From: Geminicoccaceae bacterium
Lineage (GTDB): Bacteria > Pseudomonadota > Alphaproteobacteria > Geminicoccales > Geminicoccaceae
Length of the DNA: 58,426 nucleotides
Direction of reading: 5' to 3'
Assembly: GCA_025062095.1 (NCBI GenBank)
Contig: JANXAZ010000022.1
Span: forward strand, 1-58,426
Position 1 is the first letter of the stretch, and the number at the start of each line of letters is the position of its first letter. Below, in pieces: positions 24,866 to 33,702 of this stretch. Below the pieces are notes generated by a model that was not told the origin of the DNA, made no database searches, and was given only the letters and a program-made list of their open reading frames with translations. Both the position numbers and the translations under genes were made by a program.

Positions 24866-27151
24866 ATGTTCGAGAGTTGGCGTCGTGTCGTGACCGGTTT
24901 GACCTTGGCGAGCGGTCTCTGGCTGGGGCCGTCCGGTCCCGCGGCGCCGCAGGAGGGCGGCCGGATCCGCGAGATCGTGGTGCTCGGCAATCAGCGCGTC
25001 GAGCAGGCGACGATCGAGAGCTACCTCGCGGTCCGTCGCGGCGAGCCGTTCAGCCCCGCGGCCCTCGACGAATCGCTCAAGGCGCTGTTCCAAACCGGCC
25101 TTTTCGAGGACGTCCGGATCCGCCGCGAGGGCGAGCGGCTGATCGTCGAGGTGGTCGAAAATCCAATCATCAACCGCATCGCCTTCGAGGGCAACCGAGC
25201 CTTGCAGGACTCCGTCCTCGAGGCCGAAGTGGCCCTCAGACCGCGCCAGATCTTCAGCCGCGCCCGCGTGCAAGAGGCGGTCCAGCGGATCCTCGACCTC
25301 TACCGGCGCGGCGGTCGTTTCTCGGCCCGCGTCGAACCCAAGGTGATCGAGCTCGACCAGAATCGCGTCGATCTCGTCTTCGAGATCGACGAGGGCCCGG
25401 TGACCAAAGTCCGCGGCATCAGCTTCATCGGCAACGAGGCGTTCTCGGATGCGACGCTCCGCGGCGCTATCCAGACGGTCGAGACCGCCTGGTGGCGCTT
25501 GTTCACCGCCGACGACACCTACGATCCGGATCGCCTCGAAGTCGACAAGGAGCTTTTGCGGCGGTTCTATCTCGCCCGCGGCTACGCCGAGATGCAGGTG
25601 GTCTCGGCGGTGGCCGAGCTCACCCCCGACGGCCGCGAGTTCTACATCACCTTCACGGTGGACGAAGGCCCGCGTTACCGGTTCGGCAAGATCGACGTAC
25701 GCTCGACCGTCCCCGACCTGCCGCCCGAACAGCTGCGCGCCGTGCTCACCGTGCGCGAGGGCGCGGTCTACAACGCCGACGAAATCGAGACCTCGATCCA
25801 GAGGCTCACGGAACGGCTGGGTGCTCTCGGCTACGCCTTCACGCGGATCGACCCGGTCCAGCGCCTCGATCGCGAGGCGCTCACGGCGGACGTGGTCTTC
25901 GAGGTGAGCGAGGGGCCGCGGGTCTACGTCGAACGGATCGACATCCGGGGCAACGTCCGCACCCTGGATTCCGTGATCCGGCGCGAATTCCGCCTGGCCG
26001 AAGGCGACGCCTTCAACGCCGCGCTTCTGCGCCGCTCGCGTCAGCGGCTCATCAACCTCGGCTTCTTCGAGACCGTCGAGATCACGACCGAGCCGGGCAG
26101 CGCCCCGGACAAGACGGTGATCAAGGTCCGCGTCTCCGAACGCTCGACGGGCGAGCTCTCGTTCGGTGCCGGCTTTTCGACCGTGGACGGCCCCCTGGCC
26201 GATGTGCGCTTCCGCGAGCGCAACCTCCTCGGTCGCGGACAGGAAGTGATCGCCAATCTCACGATCTCGAGCCGGCGGCAGAACGCCCAGTTCAGCTTCA
26301 CCGAGCCCTGGTTCCTCGATCGCGAGCTCGCCGCCGGCTTCGATCTCTTCCGGACCACGACCAACTACCAGACCGAGGCGAACTTCGACGAGGCGGTGGC
26401 CGGGGGCACGGTGCGGGGCTCTTACGCCTTGACCGAAGATCTGCGCCACGGGCTCCGTTACAGCCTGCGGCGCACTCAGATCCAAGACGTCGACGACGAC
26501 GCCTCGCCCTTCATCCGCCGCGAAGAGGGTGCGCGGTGGACCTCCGCGGTCGGGCAGACCTTCACCTACGACCGCCGCGATCAGCGTTTCCTGCCGAGCG
26601 AAGGCTATGTGATCCGGATCGACCAGGAGATCGCGGGGCTCGGTGGCGATAGTCGCTATTTGCGGCACGAGGGACGCGCCGACTGGTATTACAGTTTCGC
26701 CCCCGACTGGGTGCTCAACCTCGGCCTTTCGGCCGGCTACATCTTCGGCTTCGGGGGCGAAAAGGTCACCTTGACCGAGCGCTTCTTCGTCGGTGGCACG
26801 AACTTCCGCGGGTTCGCCTTCGCCGGCATCGGACCTCGCGACCGCAGGACCGAAGACGCCTTGGGCGGCAATCTTTATTACATCGGCACGGCCGAACTCC
26901 GCTTCCCCTTGGGTCTGCCCAAGGAGCTGCGGATCTTCGGCCGCACCTTCGTGGACGCGGGTACGCTCACCGACATCGACATCGACGACCCGCAGATCGA
27001 GGATACCGGTGATCTGCGCGCCTCGGCGGGCTTCGGCCTTTCCTGGCTGTCGCCTCTGGGGCCGCTTTCGATCGATTTCGGCTTCGCCTTCCTCAAGGAG
27101 CGGGGAGACGAGACCGAGACGTTCCGCCTCTCCTTCGGCACTCGGTTCTGA
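24866..27151 (+). CDS. bamA: Outer membrane protein assembly factor BamA
   Basis: This 761-residue Omp85 protein inserts beta-barrel proteins into the outer membrane. A short signal peptide ends near LWLGPSGPAAPQ. Five POTRA repeats follow (about residues 32-425), recognisable by repeated IxGNxxxxxxxI-type starts such as VVLGNQRVEQATIESYL and ISFIGNEAFSDATL. The 16-strand barrel fills 430-761, with the lid-loop motif VGGTNFRGFAF (the VRGF/Y-type motif) near residue 645. It ends in phenylalanine, as outer-membrane barrels should. Its presence shows a true outer membrane, which matters for the missing lpx genes noted elsewhere. Confidence 0.96.
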   Translation: MFESWRRVVTGLTLASGLWLGPSGPAAPQEGGRIREIVVLGNQRVEQATIESYLAVRRGEPFSPAALDESLKALFQTGLFEDVRIRREGERLIVEVVENPIINRIAFEGNRALQDSVLEAEVALRPRQIFSRARVQEAVQRILDLYRRGGRFSARVEPKVIELDQNRVDLVFEIDEGPVTKVRGISFIGNEAFSDATLRGAIQTVETAWWRLFTADDTYDPDRLEVDKELLRRFYLARGYAEMQVVSAVAELTPDGREFYITFTVDEGPRYRFGKIDVRSTVPDLPPEQLRAVLTVREGAVYNADEIETSIQRLTERLGALGYAFTRIDPVQRLDREALTADVVFEVSEGPRVYVERIDIRGNVRTLDSVIRREFRLAEGDAFNAALLRRSRQRLINLGFFETVEITTEPGSAPDKTVIKVRVSERSTGELSFGAGFSTVDGPLADVRFRERNLLGRGQEVIANLTISSRRQNAQFSFTEPWFLDRELAAGFDLFRTTTNYQTEANFDEAVAGGTVRGSYALTEDLRHGLRYSLRRTQIQDVDDDASPFIRREEGARWTSAVGQTFTYDRRDQRFLPSEGYVIRIDQEIAGLGGDSRYLRHEGRADWYYSFAPDWVLNLGLSAGYIFGFGGEKVTLTERFFVGGTNFRGFAFAGIGPRDRRTEDALGGNLYYIGTAELRFPLGLPKELRIFGRTFVDAGTLTDIDIDDPQIEDTGDLRASAGFGLSWLSPLGPLSIDFGFAFLKERGDETETFRLSFGTRF

Positions 27152-27161
27152 GGGAGCGAGC

Positions 27162-27761
27162 TTGCGGTCGCGGCGCGTACGAGGCGGGATCGAGCGGCGG
27201 ACCACGATCTTGGGATCGGCCGCCCTTCTCGCCGTCGCGACCTTGAGGCCCGCGCGCTCGCCGGCGGTGGCGCAGCCGTTGCCGCCCGCGGTCGCCGCGG
27301 TCGTCGACCATCAGCGGATCTTGCGCGAATCCAAAGCCGCCAAAAGCATCCAACAGCAGCTCGAGGTCCGACGGAAACTCTATCTCGATCAGCTCGCGAA
27401 GGAGGAGCAACGGCTCAACGAAGTCGGCAAAGAACTCGCGCGCCAGCGGGGGGTGCTCTCGGCCGAGGCCTTCGCTCAGAAACGCAAGGAATACGAAGAG
27501 GCCGTGCAGGCCCTGCAGCGAGCCTCCAACGAGAGGCGGCGTCAGCTGGACGAGGCCCTGGCGGCGGCCAATAACGTCGTGCGCCAGGCGCTCAAGGAAA
27601 TCGTCGACGAGCTCGCCGAGAGCCGGGGCTTCAATCTCGTGCTGCCGGCTTCCGGTGTGCTCCTCTATTCGCCCAAGATCGACATCACCGACGAAGTCCT
27701 CGCGCGGCTCGATCGCAAGCTACCGACCGTGAAAGTGCCGGAGATCGCGAGCAACGAGTGA
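27162..27761 (+). CDS. skp: Periplasmic OmpH/Skp-family chaperone
   Basis: This 199-residue exported protein resembles Skp/OmpH, the trimeric chaperone that carries unfolded outer-membrane proteins to BamA. A long basic leader with hydrophobic core ILGSAALLAVATL ends near AVAQP. AAVVDHQRILRESKAAK is the family's first strand and helix. The centre is a charged helical coiled coil (about residues 65-150), the tentacle region. The C-terminus returns to the core with VDITDEVLARLDRKLP-like sequence. The only suitable start is TTG at 27162, ten bases after bamA and behind AGGGAG. Order bamA-skp is the usual one, but lpxD does not follow. Confidence 0.88.
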   Translation: MRSRRVRGGIERRTTILGSAALLAVATLRPARSPAVAQPLPPAVAAVVDHQRILRESKAAKSIQQQLEVRRKLYLDQLAKEEQRLNEVGKELARQRGVLSAEAFAQKRKEYEEAVQALQRASNERRRQLDEALAAANNVVRQALKEIVDELAESRGFNLVLPASGVLLYSPKIDITDEVLARLDRKLPTVKVPEIASNE

Positions 27762-27819
27762 GGCGCGTGCGCCGTCGGCCTTTCTCCCCCTTGGCACGAG
27801 CGTAGAGAGGACGAAGCTC

Positions 27820-28305
27820 ATGGGCAACGAGACCGTAGGGGTCGGCACGCGACTGCCGGATGTCGACCATCTCGGGATCCTGCGCGCTATACCCCATCGT
27901 TATCCGATGCTGCTCGTCGATCGCCTCACCGAGGTCGAAGCCTTCAAGCGCGCGGTCGGGATCAAGAACGTCACCTTCAACGAGCCCTTCTTCCCGGGCC
28001 ATTTTCCCAACGACCCGATCATGCCGGGCGTGCTCGTCGTCGAGGCCCTGGCGCAGGCCGCAGCCGTGCTCGCGGTGACGAGCCTGGGCCCGAGCGCGGA
28101 GGGCACCATGGTCTATTTCACGACCGTCGAGGAAGCGCGCTTCCGCCGTCCGGTACGGCCGGGCGACACCTTGCTGCTCGAGGTCGAGCTGTTGCGGCAG
28201 CGGCTCGGGATCTGGAAATTCCGCGGCCGCGCGCGGGTGGGAGACGAGGTCGCCACCGAGTGCAGCTTCAGCGCCAAGGTGATGGCCGGGCGCGCCTCCG
28301 GCTGA
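27820..28305 (+). CDS. fabZ: 3-hydroxyacyl-ACP dehydratase FabZ
   Basis: This hot-dog-fold enzyme of 161 residues dehydrates beta-hydroxyacyl-ACP in fatty acid synthesis. The active-site histidine and glutamate are in [20 protein letters not shown] (about residues 60-79). [16 protein letters not shown] precedes it, as in all FabZ proteins. In most Gram-negative bacteria fabZ sits between lpxD and lpxA; here skp is directly upstream (58 bases) and convergent gltA directly downstream (15 bases). Its stop codon is part of a bidirectional hairpin. The enzyme itself looks complete. Confidence 0.95.
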   Translation: MGNETVGVGTRLPDVDHLGILRAIPHRYPMLLVDRLTEVEAFKRAVGIKNVTFNEPFFPGHFPNDPIMPGVLVVEALAQAAAVLAVTSLGPSAEGTMVYFTTVEEARFRRPVRPGDTLLLEVELLRQRLGIWKFRGRARVGDEVATECSFSAKVMAGRASG

Positions 28306-28326
28306 GGCCCGCACCGGCCCTCAGCC
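28300..28326. terminator. Bidirectional terminator between fabZ and gltA
   Basis: GGCTGAGG (28300-28307) and CCTCAGCC (28319-28326) are a perfect eight-base inverted repeat with an 11-base loop. It spans the stop codons of both convergent genes. The TGA of fabZ lies in one arm and the TGA of gltA in the other. Confidence 0.55.
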
Positions 28327-29628
28327 TCGTGCTTCGATGGGCACGAACGGCCGCTCGCGCTCGCCCGTATACAGCTGGCGCGGCCGCCCGATCTTCTGTT
28401 GCGGATCCTCGATCATCTCGTTCCACTGGGCGATCCAGCCGACCGTGCGCGCAGCCGCGAAGATCGCGGTGAACATCCGCGTCGGAATACCGAGCGCTTC
28501 GAGAATGATACCCGAATAGAAATCGACGTTCGGGAACAGCTTTCTTTTAATGAAATATTCGTCTTCGAGCGCAATCTTCTCCAACTCTTTGGCGATCTCC
28601 AGCAAAGGATTGTGCTTTTTCCCCAGTTCGGCCAGAACCTCGTCTGCGCTCTTTTTCAAGACCGCCGCGCGCGGATCGTAGTTCTTGTATACGCGGTGAC
28701 CGAAGCCCATCAGGCGCGTGTGCGAGTCCTTGTCTTTGACTTTTTCGAGGAAGGATTTGATGTTCGAGACCGAGCCGATCTGCTTGAGCATGTTGAGCAC
28801 GGCCTCGTTCGCGCCTCCGTGCGCGGGTCCCCACAGCGCCGCGATCCCCGCGGCGATGGCGGCATAGGGACTGGCGCCGGTGGATCCGACGAGGCGGACG
28901 GTCGAGGTCGAGGCGTTCTGCTCGTGATCCGCGTGGAGGATGAGGATCTTGTCGAGCGCCCGCGCCATCACCGGATTGACCTTGTAGGGCTCGCAGGGCA
29001 CCGCGAACATCATGTACAGGAAATTCGATGCGTAATCGAGATCGTTGCGCGGATACATGAACGGCTGGCCGATCGAGTATTTATAAGCCATCGCCGCGAT
29101 CGTCGGCACCTTGGCGATCAAGCGATGGGTCACGATCATCCGCTGGTGCGGATCCTCGACGTCGAGATCCTCGTAATAGAAGGCCGAGAGCGCGCCCACC
29201 ACTCCGATCATGACCGCCATGGGGTGCGAGTCGCGCCTGAACCCGCGGAACAAATAGCTGATCTGTTCGTGCACCATGGTGTGATAAGTGATGTTGTGCA
29301 CGAACTCGTCGAGCTGGGCGCGCGTGGGCAGCTCACCGTGCAGAAGCAGATAACAAACTTCCAGATAATTGCACTTCTCGGCCAGGTCCTCGATGCGATA
29401 GCCGCGGTGCAACAAGATCCCTTTTTCGCCGTCGATGAAGGTGATCTTGGACTGACAGCTCGCGGTCGAAGTGTAGCCGGGATCGTAAGTGAACAGCCCC
29501 GTCGCGTTGTAAAGACCGCGCACGTCGACCACGCTCGGGCCCATCGTTCCCTCGAGGATCGGCAACTCGACCGGCTCCCGGCCGGGAACCGAGATGCGCA
29601 CGGTCCGCGGGCTCGTGGCGTCGTTCAT
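28321..29628 (-). CDS. gltA: Citrate synthase, type II
   Basis: This 435-residue enzyme opens the citric acid cycle by condensing acetyl-CoA with oxaloacetate. The N-terminal [20 protein letters not shown] and the active-site histidines in [11 protein letters not shown] and [11 protein letters not shown] are present. [15 protein letters not shown] holds the third histidine and the arginine contacts, and the catalytic aspartate is in NVDFYSGI. The length fits the hexameric, NADH-sensitive type. ATG at 29628 follows GGGAGA; a longer frame start at 29676 has no family support. It lies 87 bases after gltX on the same strand and can be co-transcribed, though TTGAAG at the gltX end may allow a separate promoter. 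Confidence 0.96.
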   Translation of the reverse strand: MNDATSPRTVRISVPGREPVELPILEGTMGPSVVDVRGLYNATGLFTYDPGYTSTASCQSKITFIDGEKGILLHRGYRIEDLAEKCNYLEVCYLLLHGELPTRAQLDEFVHNITYHTMVHEQISYLFRGFRRDSHPMAVMIGVVGALSAFYYEDLDVEDPHQRMIVTHRLIAKVPTIAAMAYKYSIGQPFMYPRNDLDYASNFLYMMFAVPCEPYKVNPVMARALDKILILHADHEQNASTSTVRLVGSTGASPYAAIAAGIAALWGPAHGGANEAVLNMLKQIGSVSNIKSFLEKVKDKDSHTRLMGFGHRVYKNYDPRAAVLKKSADEVLAELGKKHNPLLEIAKELEKIALEDEYFIKRKLFPNVDFYSGIILEALGIPTRMFTAIFAAARTVGWIAQWNEMIEDPQQKIGRPRQLYTGERERPFVPIEARG

Positions 29629-29715
29629 GCTTGATCTCCCACTCGCTCGCCCCGCTCGGCCTGTTTCGCGCTGCACAAGATCCGTCCGGGACGCTAGCAG
29701 CGCGGTGTTCCGCCT

Positions 29716-31143
29716 TCAATTCGCCCCTTCCGCCACGGGGTTGCGTCCCGCGGCCGCGTCCTCGAGGCGCCCGAGGACCTCTTCTTTGCCGAGCACGACC
29801 ATGACCTCGAACAGCCCCGGCGAGACCAGCGAACCGGTGAGCGCCGCGCGCATCGCCTGCGCGAGCGTGGCGAACTTGAGCCCGCGCGCCTCGGCGAAGC
29901 CGCGACAGCTCGCCTCGAGCGCCGCCTCCTCCCACCGCTCCTGCTCGCGCAACACCGGTACGAGCGCGGCGAGCGCCTCGCGCGTCGTCGGATCGAGCCG
30001 CTGCGCGGCTTCCGCCTGCACGGGCAGGGGTCGCGGACGCAGATAGAAAGCGGCGCCGCGGGCGAGCTCGACGAGCGTGCGGGCGCGCGCCTTGAGCCCG
30101 GCCATGCCGGCGGCGAGGCGGCGCGCGCCTTCGCCCTCGACCGCGAGGCCGAGGTCGGCCAGGAACGGCCGGACGAGCTCCAAAAGCTCGGCATCGCTCT
30201 TGAGCCGCAAGAAATGGGCGTTGACGTTCAAGAGCTTGGCCATGTCGAAGCGCGACGGCGAACGGCCGACACCGGAGAGATCGAACAGCGCGATCGCCTC
30301 TTCGTCGGTGAAGAATTCCTTGTCGCCGTAAGACCAGCCGAGGCGCAAGAGATAGCAGCGCATCGCCTCGGGCAAGAAGCCCATCGCCCGGTACTCGGTC
30401 ACCGAGAGGGCGCCGTGTCGCTTGGAGAGTTTGGTTCCGTCCGGCCCGTGGATGAGGGGAATGTGGGCGAAAGCCGGGCACGGCGCCCCGATGGCGTCGT
30501 ACAGCTGCTTCTGGCGGAAAGCGTTGGTCAGATGGTCGTGGCCGCGGATGATGTGGGTGATGCCCATGTCGATGTCGTCGACCACCACCGACAGCATGTA
30601 GGTGGGCGTGCCGTCCGAGCGCAAAAGCACCATGTCGTCGAGCTGCTCGTTGGCCACCCGCACCGTCCCCTGGACGAGATCCTCGATCACCGTCTCCCCC
30701 GTGCGGGGCGCCTTGAAGCGGATCACCGGCGGGACGCCCGGTGGCGCTTCCGAGGGATCGCGGTCGCGCCAGCGACCGTCGTAGCGCATCGGCCGACCCT
30801 CCGCGCGCGCCTTCTCACGCATCGCCTCGAGTTCCTCCGGGGTCGCGTAGCACCGGTACGCCTTCCCCTCCGCCAACAGGCGCAGCGCCACCTCGCGATG
30901 ACGCGCGAAGCGCGTGGACTGGAAGATCGGCGGCTCGTCGGGATCGAGCCCGAGCCAGTGCAGCCCGTCGAGGATCGCATCCACCGCCTCCTTGGTCGAA
31001 CGGAGGGGATCGGTGTCCTCGATCCGCAGCAGATACTTGCCCTTGTGGTGGCGGGCGAAGAGCCAGTTGAAGAGCGCTGTCCGCGCGCCGCCGATGTGCA
31101 GATAGCCTGTGGGCGAGGGGGCGAAGCGGACGACTACACTCAT
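29716..31143 (-). CDS. gltX: Glutamyl-tRNA synthetase
   Basis: This 475-residue class I aminoacyl-tRNA synthetase charges tRNA-Glu. The HIGH signature is [18 protein letters not shown] at residues 9-26, and the KMSKS equivalent is KLSKRHGA near residue 245. The non-discriminating or discriminating state cannot be judged by eye. The start ATG at 31143 is 65 bases from the divergent comEC start, so promoters for both must overlap in that short gap. Many alphaproteobacteria have two gltX genes; only one is in this window. Confidence 0.96.
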   Translation of the reverse strand: MSVVVRFAPSPTGYLHIGGARTALFNWLFARHHKGKYLLRIEDTDPLRSTKEAVDAILDGLHWLGLDPDEPPIFQSTRFARHREVALRLLAEGKAYRCYATPEELEAMREKARAEGRPMRYDGRWRDRDPSEAPPGVPPVIRFKAPRTGETVIEDLVQGTVRVANEQLDDMVLLRSDGTPTYMLSVVVDDIDMGITHIIRGHDHLTNAFRQKQLYDAIGAPCPAFAHIPLIHGPDGTKLSKRHGALSVTEYRAMGFLPEAMRCYLLRLGWSYGDKEFFTDEEAIALFDLSGVGRSPSRFDMAKLLNVNAHFLRLKSDAELLELVRPFLADLGLAVEGEGARRLAAGMAGLKARARTLVELARGAAFYLRPRPLPVQAEAAQRLDPTTREALAALVPVLREQERWEEAALEASCRGFAEARGLKFATLAQAMRAALTGSLVSPGLFEVMVVLGKEEVLGRLEDAAAGRNPVAEGAN

Positions 31144-31174
31144 GGTTGAAAAACCCGGGCGTTCGGGCGAGAGT

Positions 31175-31189
31175 GAGGCGATCCGCCTC
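31175..31189. repeat. Short inverted repeat between gltX and comEC
   Basis: GAGGCG (31175-31180) and CGCCTC (31184-31189) form a perfect dyad separated by three bases in the 65-base divergent spacer. It could be an operator or an RNA hairpin in the comEC leader. No regulator can be assigned. Confidence 0.35.
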
Positions 31190-31208
31190 TAGCACGGACC
31201 GCAACGCC

Positions 31209-33344
31209 ATGCACGCCGCGGCCGCACCGCCCGGCCCGGACGGGATCGCCCACGCAGCCCTCCCGAGACCCCTGGCCCGTGCGGCCTCGATCTTGGGGCG
31301 AGCCTTGCTCGCCGAGGCCGACCGCTGGTTCCTCTGGCTGCCGGTGGGAATCGCCTTCGGCATCCTTCTCCCCTTCGCCGCCCCTTCGCCGCCGCCGAAC
31401 GCGGTCTACGCGCTCGCCGCTCTGATCGCTCCGAGCGCGGCCGTCCTCGCGCTCCTCCTCCGCCCGCACCGGCCTCTCGCGAGCCTGGCCCTCGGCACCG
31501 TCGCCGCGATCGGCCTGGGATCGGCGGCGTTCGGCCTGCGCCTCGCCACGGTGGCGGCCCCGGTCCTCGAGCGGGAAGGCGTGTACGCCCTCGAAGGGCG
31601 CGTCGTCGAACTCGAGCCGCGCGGCGAGGAGGGGGTGCGCATCCTGCTCGATCGCGTAGCGATCGCGGATCTTCCCGCCTCGCGCACGCCCGCGCGCGTG
31701 CGCCTGACCGTTCGCTCCGGATCCGAGATCCTCGCCGTCGGCCGGAGGATCGCTCTGCGCGCCCGGTTGAGCCCGCCCGACGGCCCGGTGGTCCCCGGCG
31801 ATTTTGATTTCGCGCGCCACGCGTGGTTCGAACGGATCGGCGCGGTCGGCTGGGCGCTCGGCCGCCCCGAGATCTCGGACGACGGCGAGCCCGGAAGTCT
31901 TTTCGTCGCCATCGCCGCGCTGCGGGCGACGATCGCTCGCAGGCTCGCGGAACTCCTGCCCGGACCGGAAGGCGCCGTCGCTGCGGCTTTGCTCGCCGGC
32001 GTCCGAGCCGGGCTCGACGAGAGCCTCTGGCGCGCCTTCCAAGCCTCGGGCCTGGCCCATCTCTTGTCGATCTCCGGCCTGCACATGACCCTCGTGGCGG
32101 GGACGGTGCTCTTCCTCGGGCGTTGGCTCTTCGCGCTGGTTCCCCCGATCGCCCTCAGGACCCCTGCGCGCAAGCCGGCGGCCGCTCTCGCGCTCGTCGC
32201 GGCCGCCTTTTATCTCGCGCTTTCCGGCGGTTCGGTTCCGACCCGGCGCGCCTTCCTCATGGTCGGCGCCGCTCTTCTCGCGATCCTGCTCGACCGCGAT
32301 CCCCTCTCGCTCCGGCTCCTCGCCTGGGCGGCGGTGCTCGTGCTCCTTTCCCAGCCCGAAGCCGTGCTCGGTCCCTCCTTTCAGCTGTCCTTCGCCGCCG
32401 TTCTCGCCCTGATCGTGGTCTGGGAGCGCTTCGGCCGCCGCGCCGCCGCCGGCGAACCCGGGCTTCTCGCGCGCGCGGCGCGCTACTTTCTCGTCCTCGC
32501 CGGAACCACCCTGGTCGCCGGCCTCGTCACCACCCCCCTCGCCGCCTTCCACTTCCACACGCTTCCCACCTGGAGCGTCTTCGCCAATCTCCTCGCCGTG
32601 CCGCTCACGAGCTTCTGGATCATGCCGAGCGGCCTTTTGGCTTTGCTCGCGATGCCCCTGGGCCTCGACGAACCCGTCGTCGCGCTCATGGGCGCCGGCA
32701 TCGCGCTCCTGCTCGCGATCGCGCGGACCGCCGCGGCTCTCCCGGGAGCCGTGCTCACCGTCCCGGTCTGGCCGGCGACCGCTCTGCTGTCGCTTTGGCT
32801 CGGCTTTCTTTGGCTCGCGCTCTGGCGGACCCGCCTGCGACTGCTCGGGGTTTTCCCGATCCTTTTCGCCGGGGTCGCGATCGCCCTCGACCGCCCCCCC
32901 GATCTGGCCGTCACGCCCTGGCTCGACCTCCTCGCCGCTCGCTCGCCCGCGGGGGCGCATCTTTCCGCCTTCGTCTCCGACCAGCGTCGCGCCGACGCCC
33001 TTCTTTCCGCTCTCGGCGGCGCCGCCCCGGTCGACGCGCCGAGCCCGCTGCGATGCGATCGCGCCGGCTGCCGGCTCGCCACCGCCACCGCCTCGATCCT
33101 TCTCGCGCGACGGATCGACGCCCTTCTCGAGGCCTGCCGCGAAGCCGGGCTCGTGATCGCGCGCCTCGGCCCCGAGCGCTGCCCGAACGGCCCGGCCGCG
33201 CTCGTCGGACCGCGCGCGCTCGCCCGCTCGGGCGGCTTGGTCTCGTGGCTCGAGGCGAACGGCACGGTCCGCTTCCTGAGCGTCGCGGAAACCCGCGGCC
33301 GTTGGCCCTGGGTCCGGGAGCACGGGAGCGCCGCCGACCGTTGA
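31209..33344 (+). CDS. comEC: ComEC/Rec2 DNA-uptake channel protein
   Basis: This inner-membrane protein of 711 residues is predicted to pass single-stranded DNA into the cell during natural transformation. An N-terminal membrane pair and a periplasmic OB-like segment (about residues 100-230) precede the competence domain. That domain has LAHLLSISGLHMTLVAG at about residue 290 and SGGSVPTRRAFLMVG, the two hallmark motifs. The C-terminal metallo-beta-lactamase-type domain is degenerate: it is short and lacks an HxHxDH metal site, as in many alphaproteobacterial homologues. ATG at 31209 was preferred to TTG at 31146. The lexA gene that often follows comEC is not here. Confidence 0.88.
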   Translation: MHAAAAPPGPDGIAHAALPRPLARAASILGRALLAEADRWFLWLPVGIAFGILLPFAAPSPPPNAVYALAALIAPSAAVLALLLRPHRPLASLALGTVAAIGLGSAAFGLRLATVAAPVLEREGVYALEGRVVELEPRGEEGVRILLDRVAIADLPASRTPARVRLTVRSGSEILAVGRRIALRARLSPPDGPVVPGDFDFARHAWFERIGAVGWALGRPEISDDGEPGSLFVAIAALRATIARRLAELLPGPEGAVAAALLAGVRAGLDESLWRAFQASGLAHLLSISGLHMTLVAGTVLFLGRWLFALVPPIALRTPARKPAAALALVAAAFYLALSGGSVPTRRAFLMVGAALLAILLDRDPLSLRLLAWAAVLVLLSQPEAVLGPSFQLSFAAVLALIVVWERFGRRAAAGEPGLLARAARYFLVLAGTTLVAGLVTTPLAAFHFHTLPTWSVFANLLAVPLTSFWIMPSGLLALLAMPLGLDEPVVALMGAGIALLLAIARTAAALPGAVLTVPVWPATALLSLWLGFLWLALWRTRLRLLGVFPILFAGVAIALDRPPDLAVTPWLDLLAARSPAGAHLSAFVSDQRRADALLSALGGAAPVDAPSPLRCDRAGCRLATATASILLARRIDALLEACREAGLVIARLGPERCPNGPAALVGPRALARSGGLVSWLEANGTVRFLSVAETRGRWPWVREHGSAADR

Positions 33345-33370
33345 GGCGTTCTCTCGCTATGGGTTATAAA
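33341..33370 (+). promoter_or_regulatory. Predicted promoter upstream of the Wzc-like gene
   Basis: TTGAGG (33341-33346), an 18-base spacer and TATAAA (33365-33370) form a good sigma-70 match that begins on the comEC stop codon. It would drive the small ORF at 33400 and the Wzc-like gene. Confidence 0.5.
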
Positions 33371-33399
33371 GCAGCCGTGGATCGCGCTTTGGTAGAACG

Positions 33400-33702
33400 A
33401 TGCGCGCCTCGCTCCTCCGCGTCTCGAGGACCGTCCTCACCGTCACGACGGTTCCGAGCCTGGCAGCGGCGATCGCCGCCGCGACGGCCGCGCTCGCCGC
33501 CGCTGGTCGGAGCCCGCGGGCGCTCCTGGAGCCCGAGGAACGAACAAGCGACGCGGTCGTCGATGTCCCGGCGCGCGCGAGCAAGCGAATCGCCGCGCCT
33601 TTTCGCGCCCCGCAGCGACATCGCGCCGATCGGCTCGCTCCTCGCGCGCACACGCCGGCCGAGCGCGGGCGAGACGGGTCCGAGGGACCGCCGGTGCCGT
33701 GA
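33400..33702 (+). CDS. Possible small exported or membrane protein, coupled to the Wzc-like gene
   Basis: This frame of 100 codons has an N-terminus like a signal peptide or membrane anchor (SRTVLTVTTVPSLAAAIAAA), followed by an arginine- and proline-rich polar tail. Three observations favour it: it begins 30 bases after a predicted promoter, its third codon positions are strongly GC-biased like real genes here, and its TGA overlaps the GTG start of the next gene (GTGA). Against it: no recognisable family and a low-complexity tail. The interval may instead be a long untranslated leader. I see no other gene in the 354 bases after comEC. Confidence 0.35.
   Translation: MRASLLRVSRTVLTVTTVPSLAAAIAAATAALAAAGRSPRALLEPEERTSDAVVDVPARASKRIAAPFRAPQRHRADRLAPRAHTPAERGRDGSEGPPVP

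Noticed and set aside
24797-27205. An 802-codon minus-strand frame opposite bamA
   Set aside because: Antisense shadow; bamA is complete with POTRA repeats and barrel.
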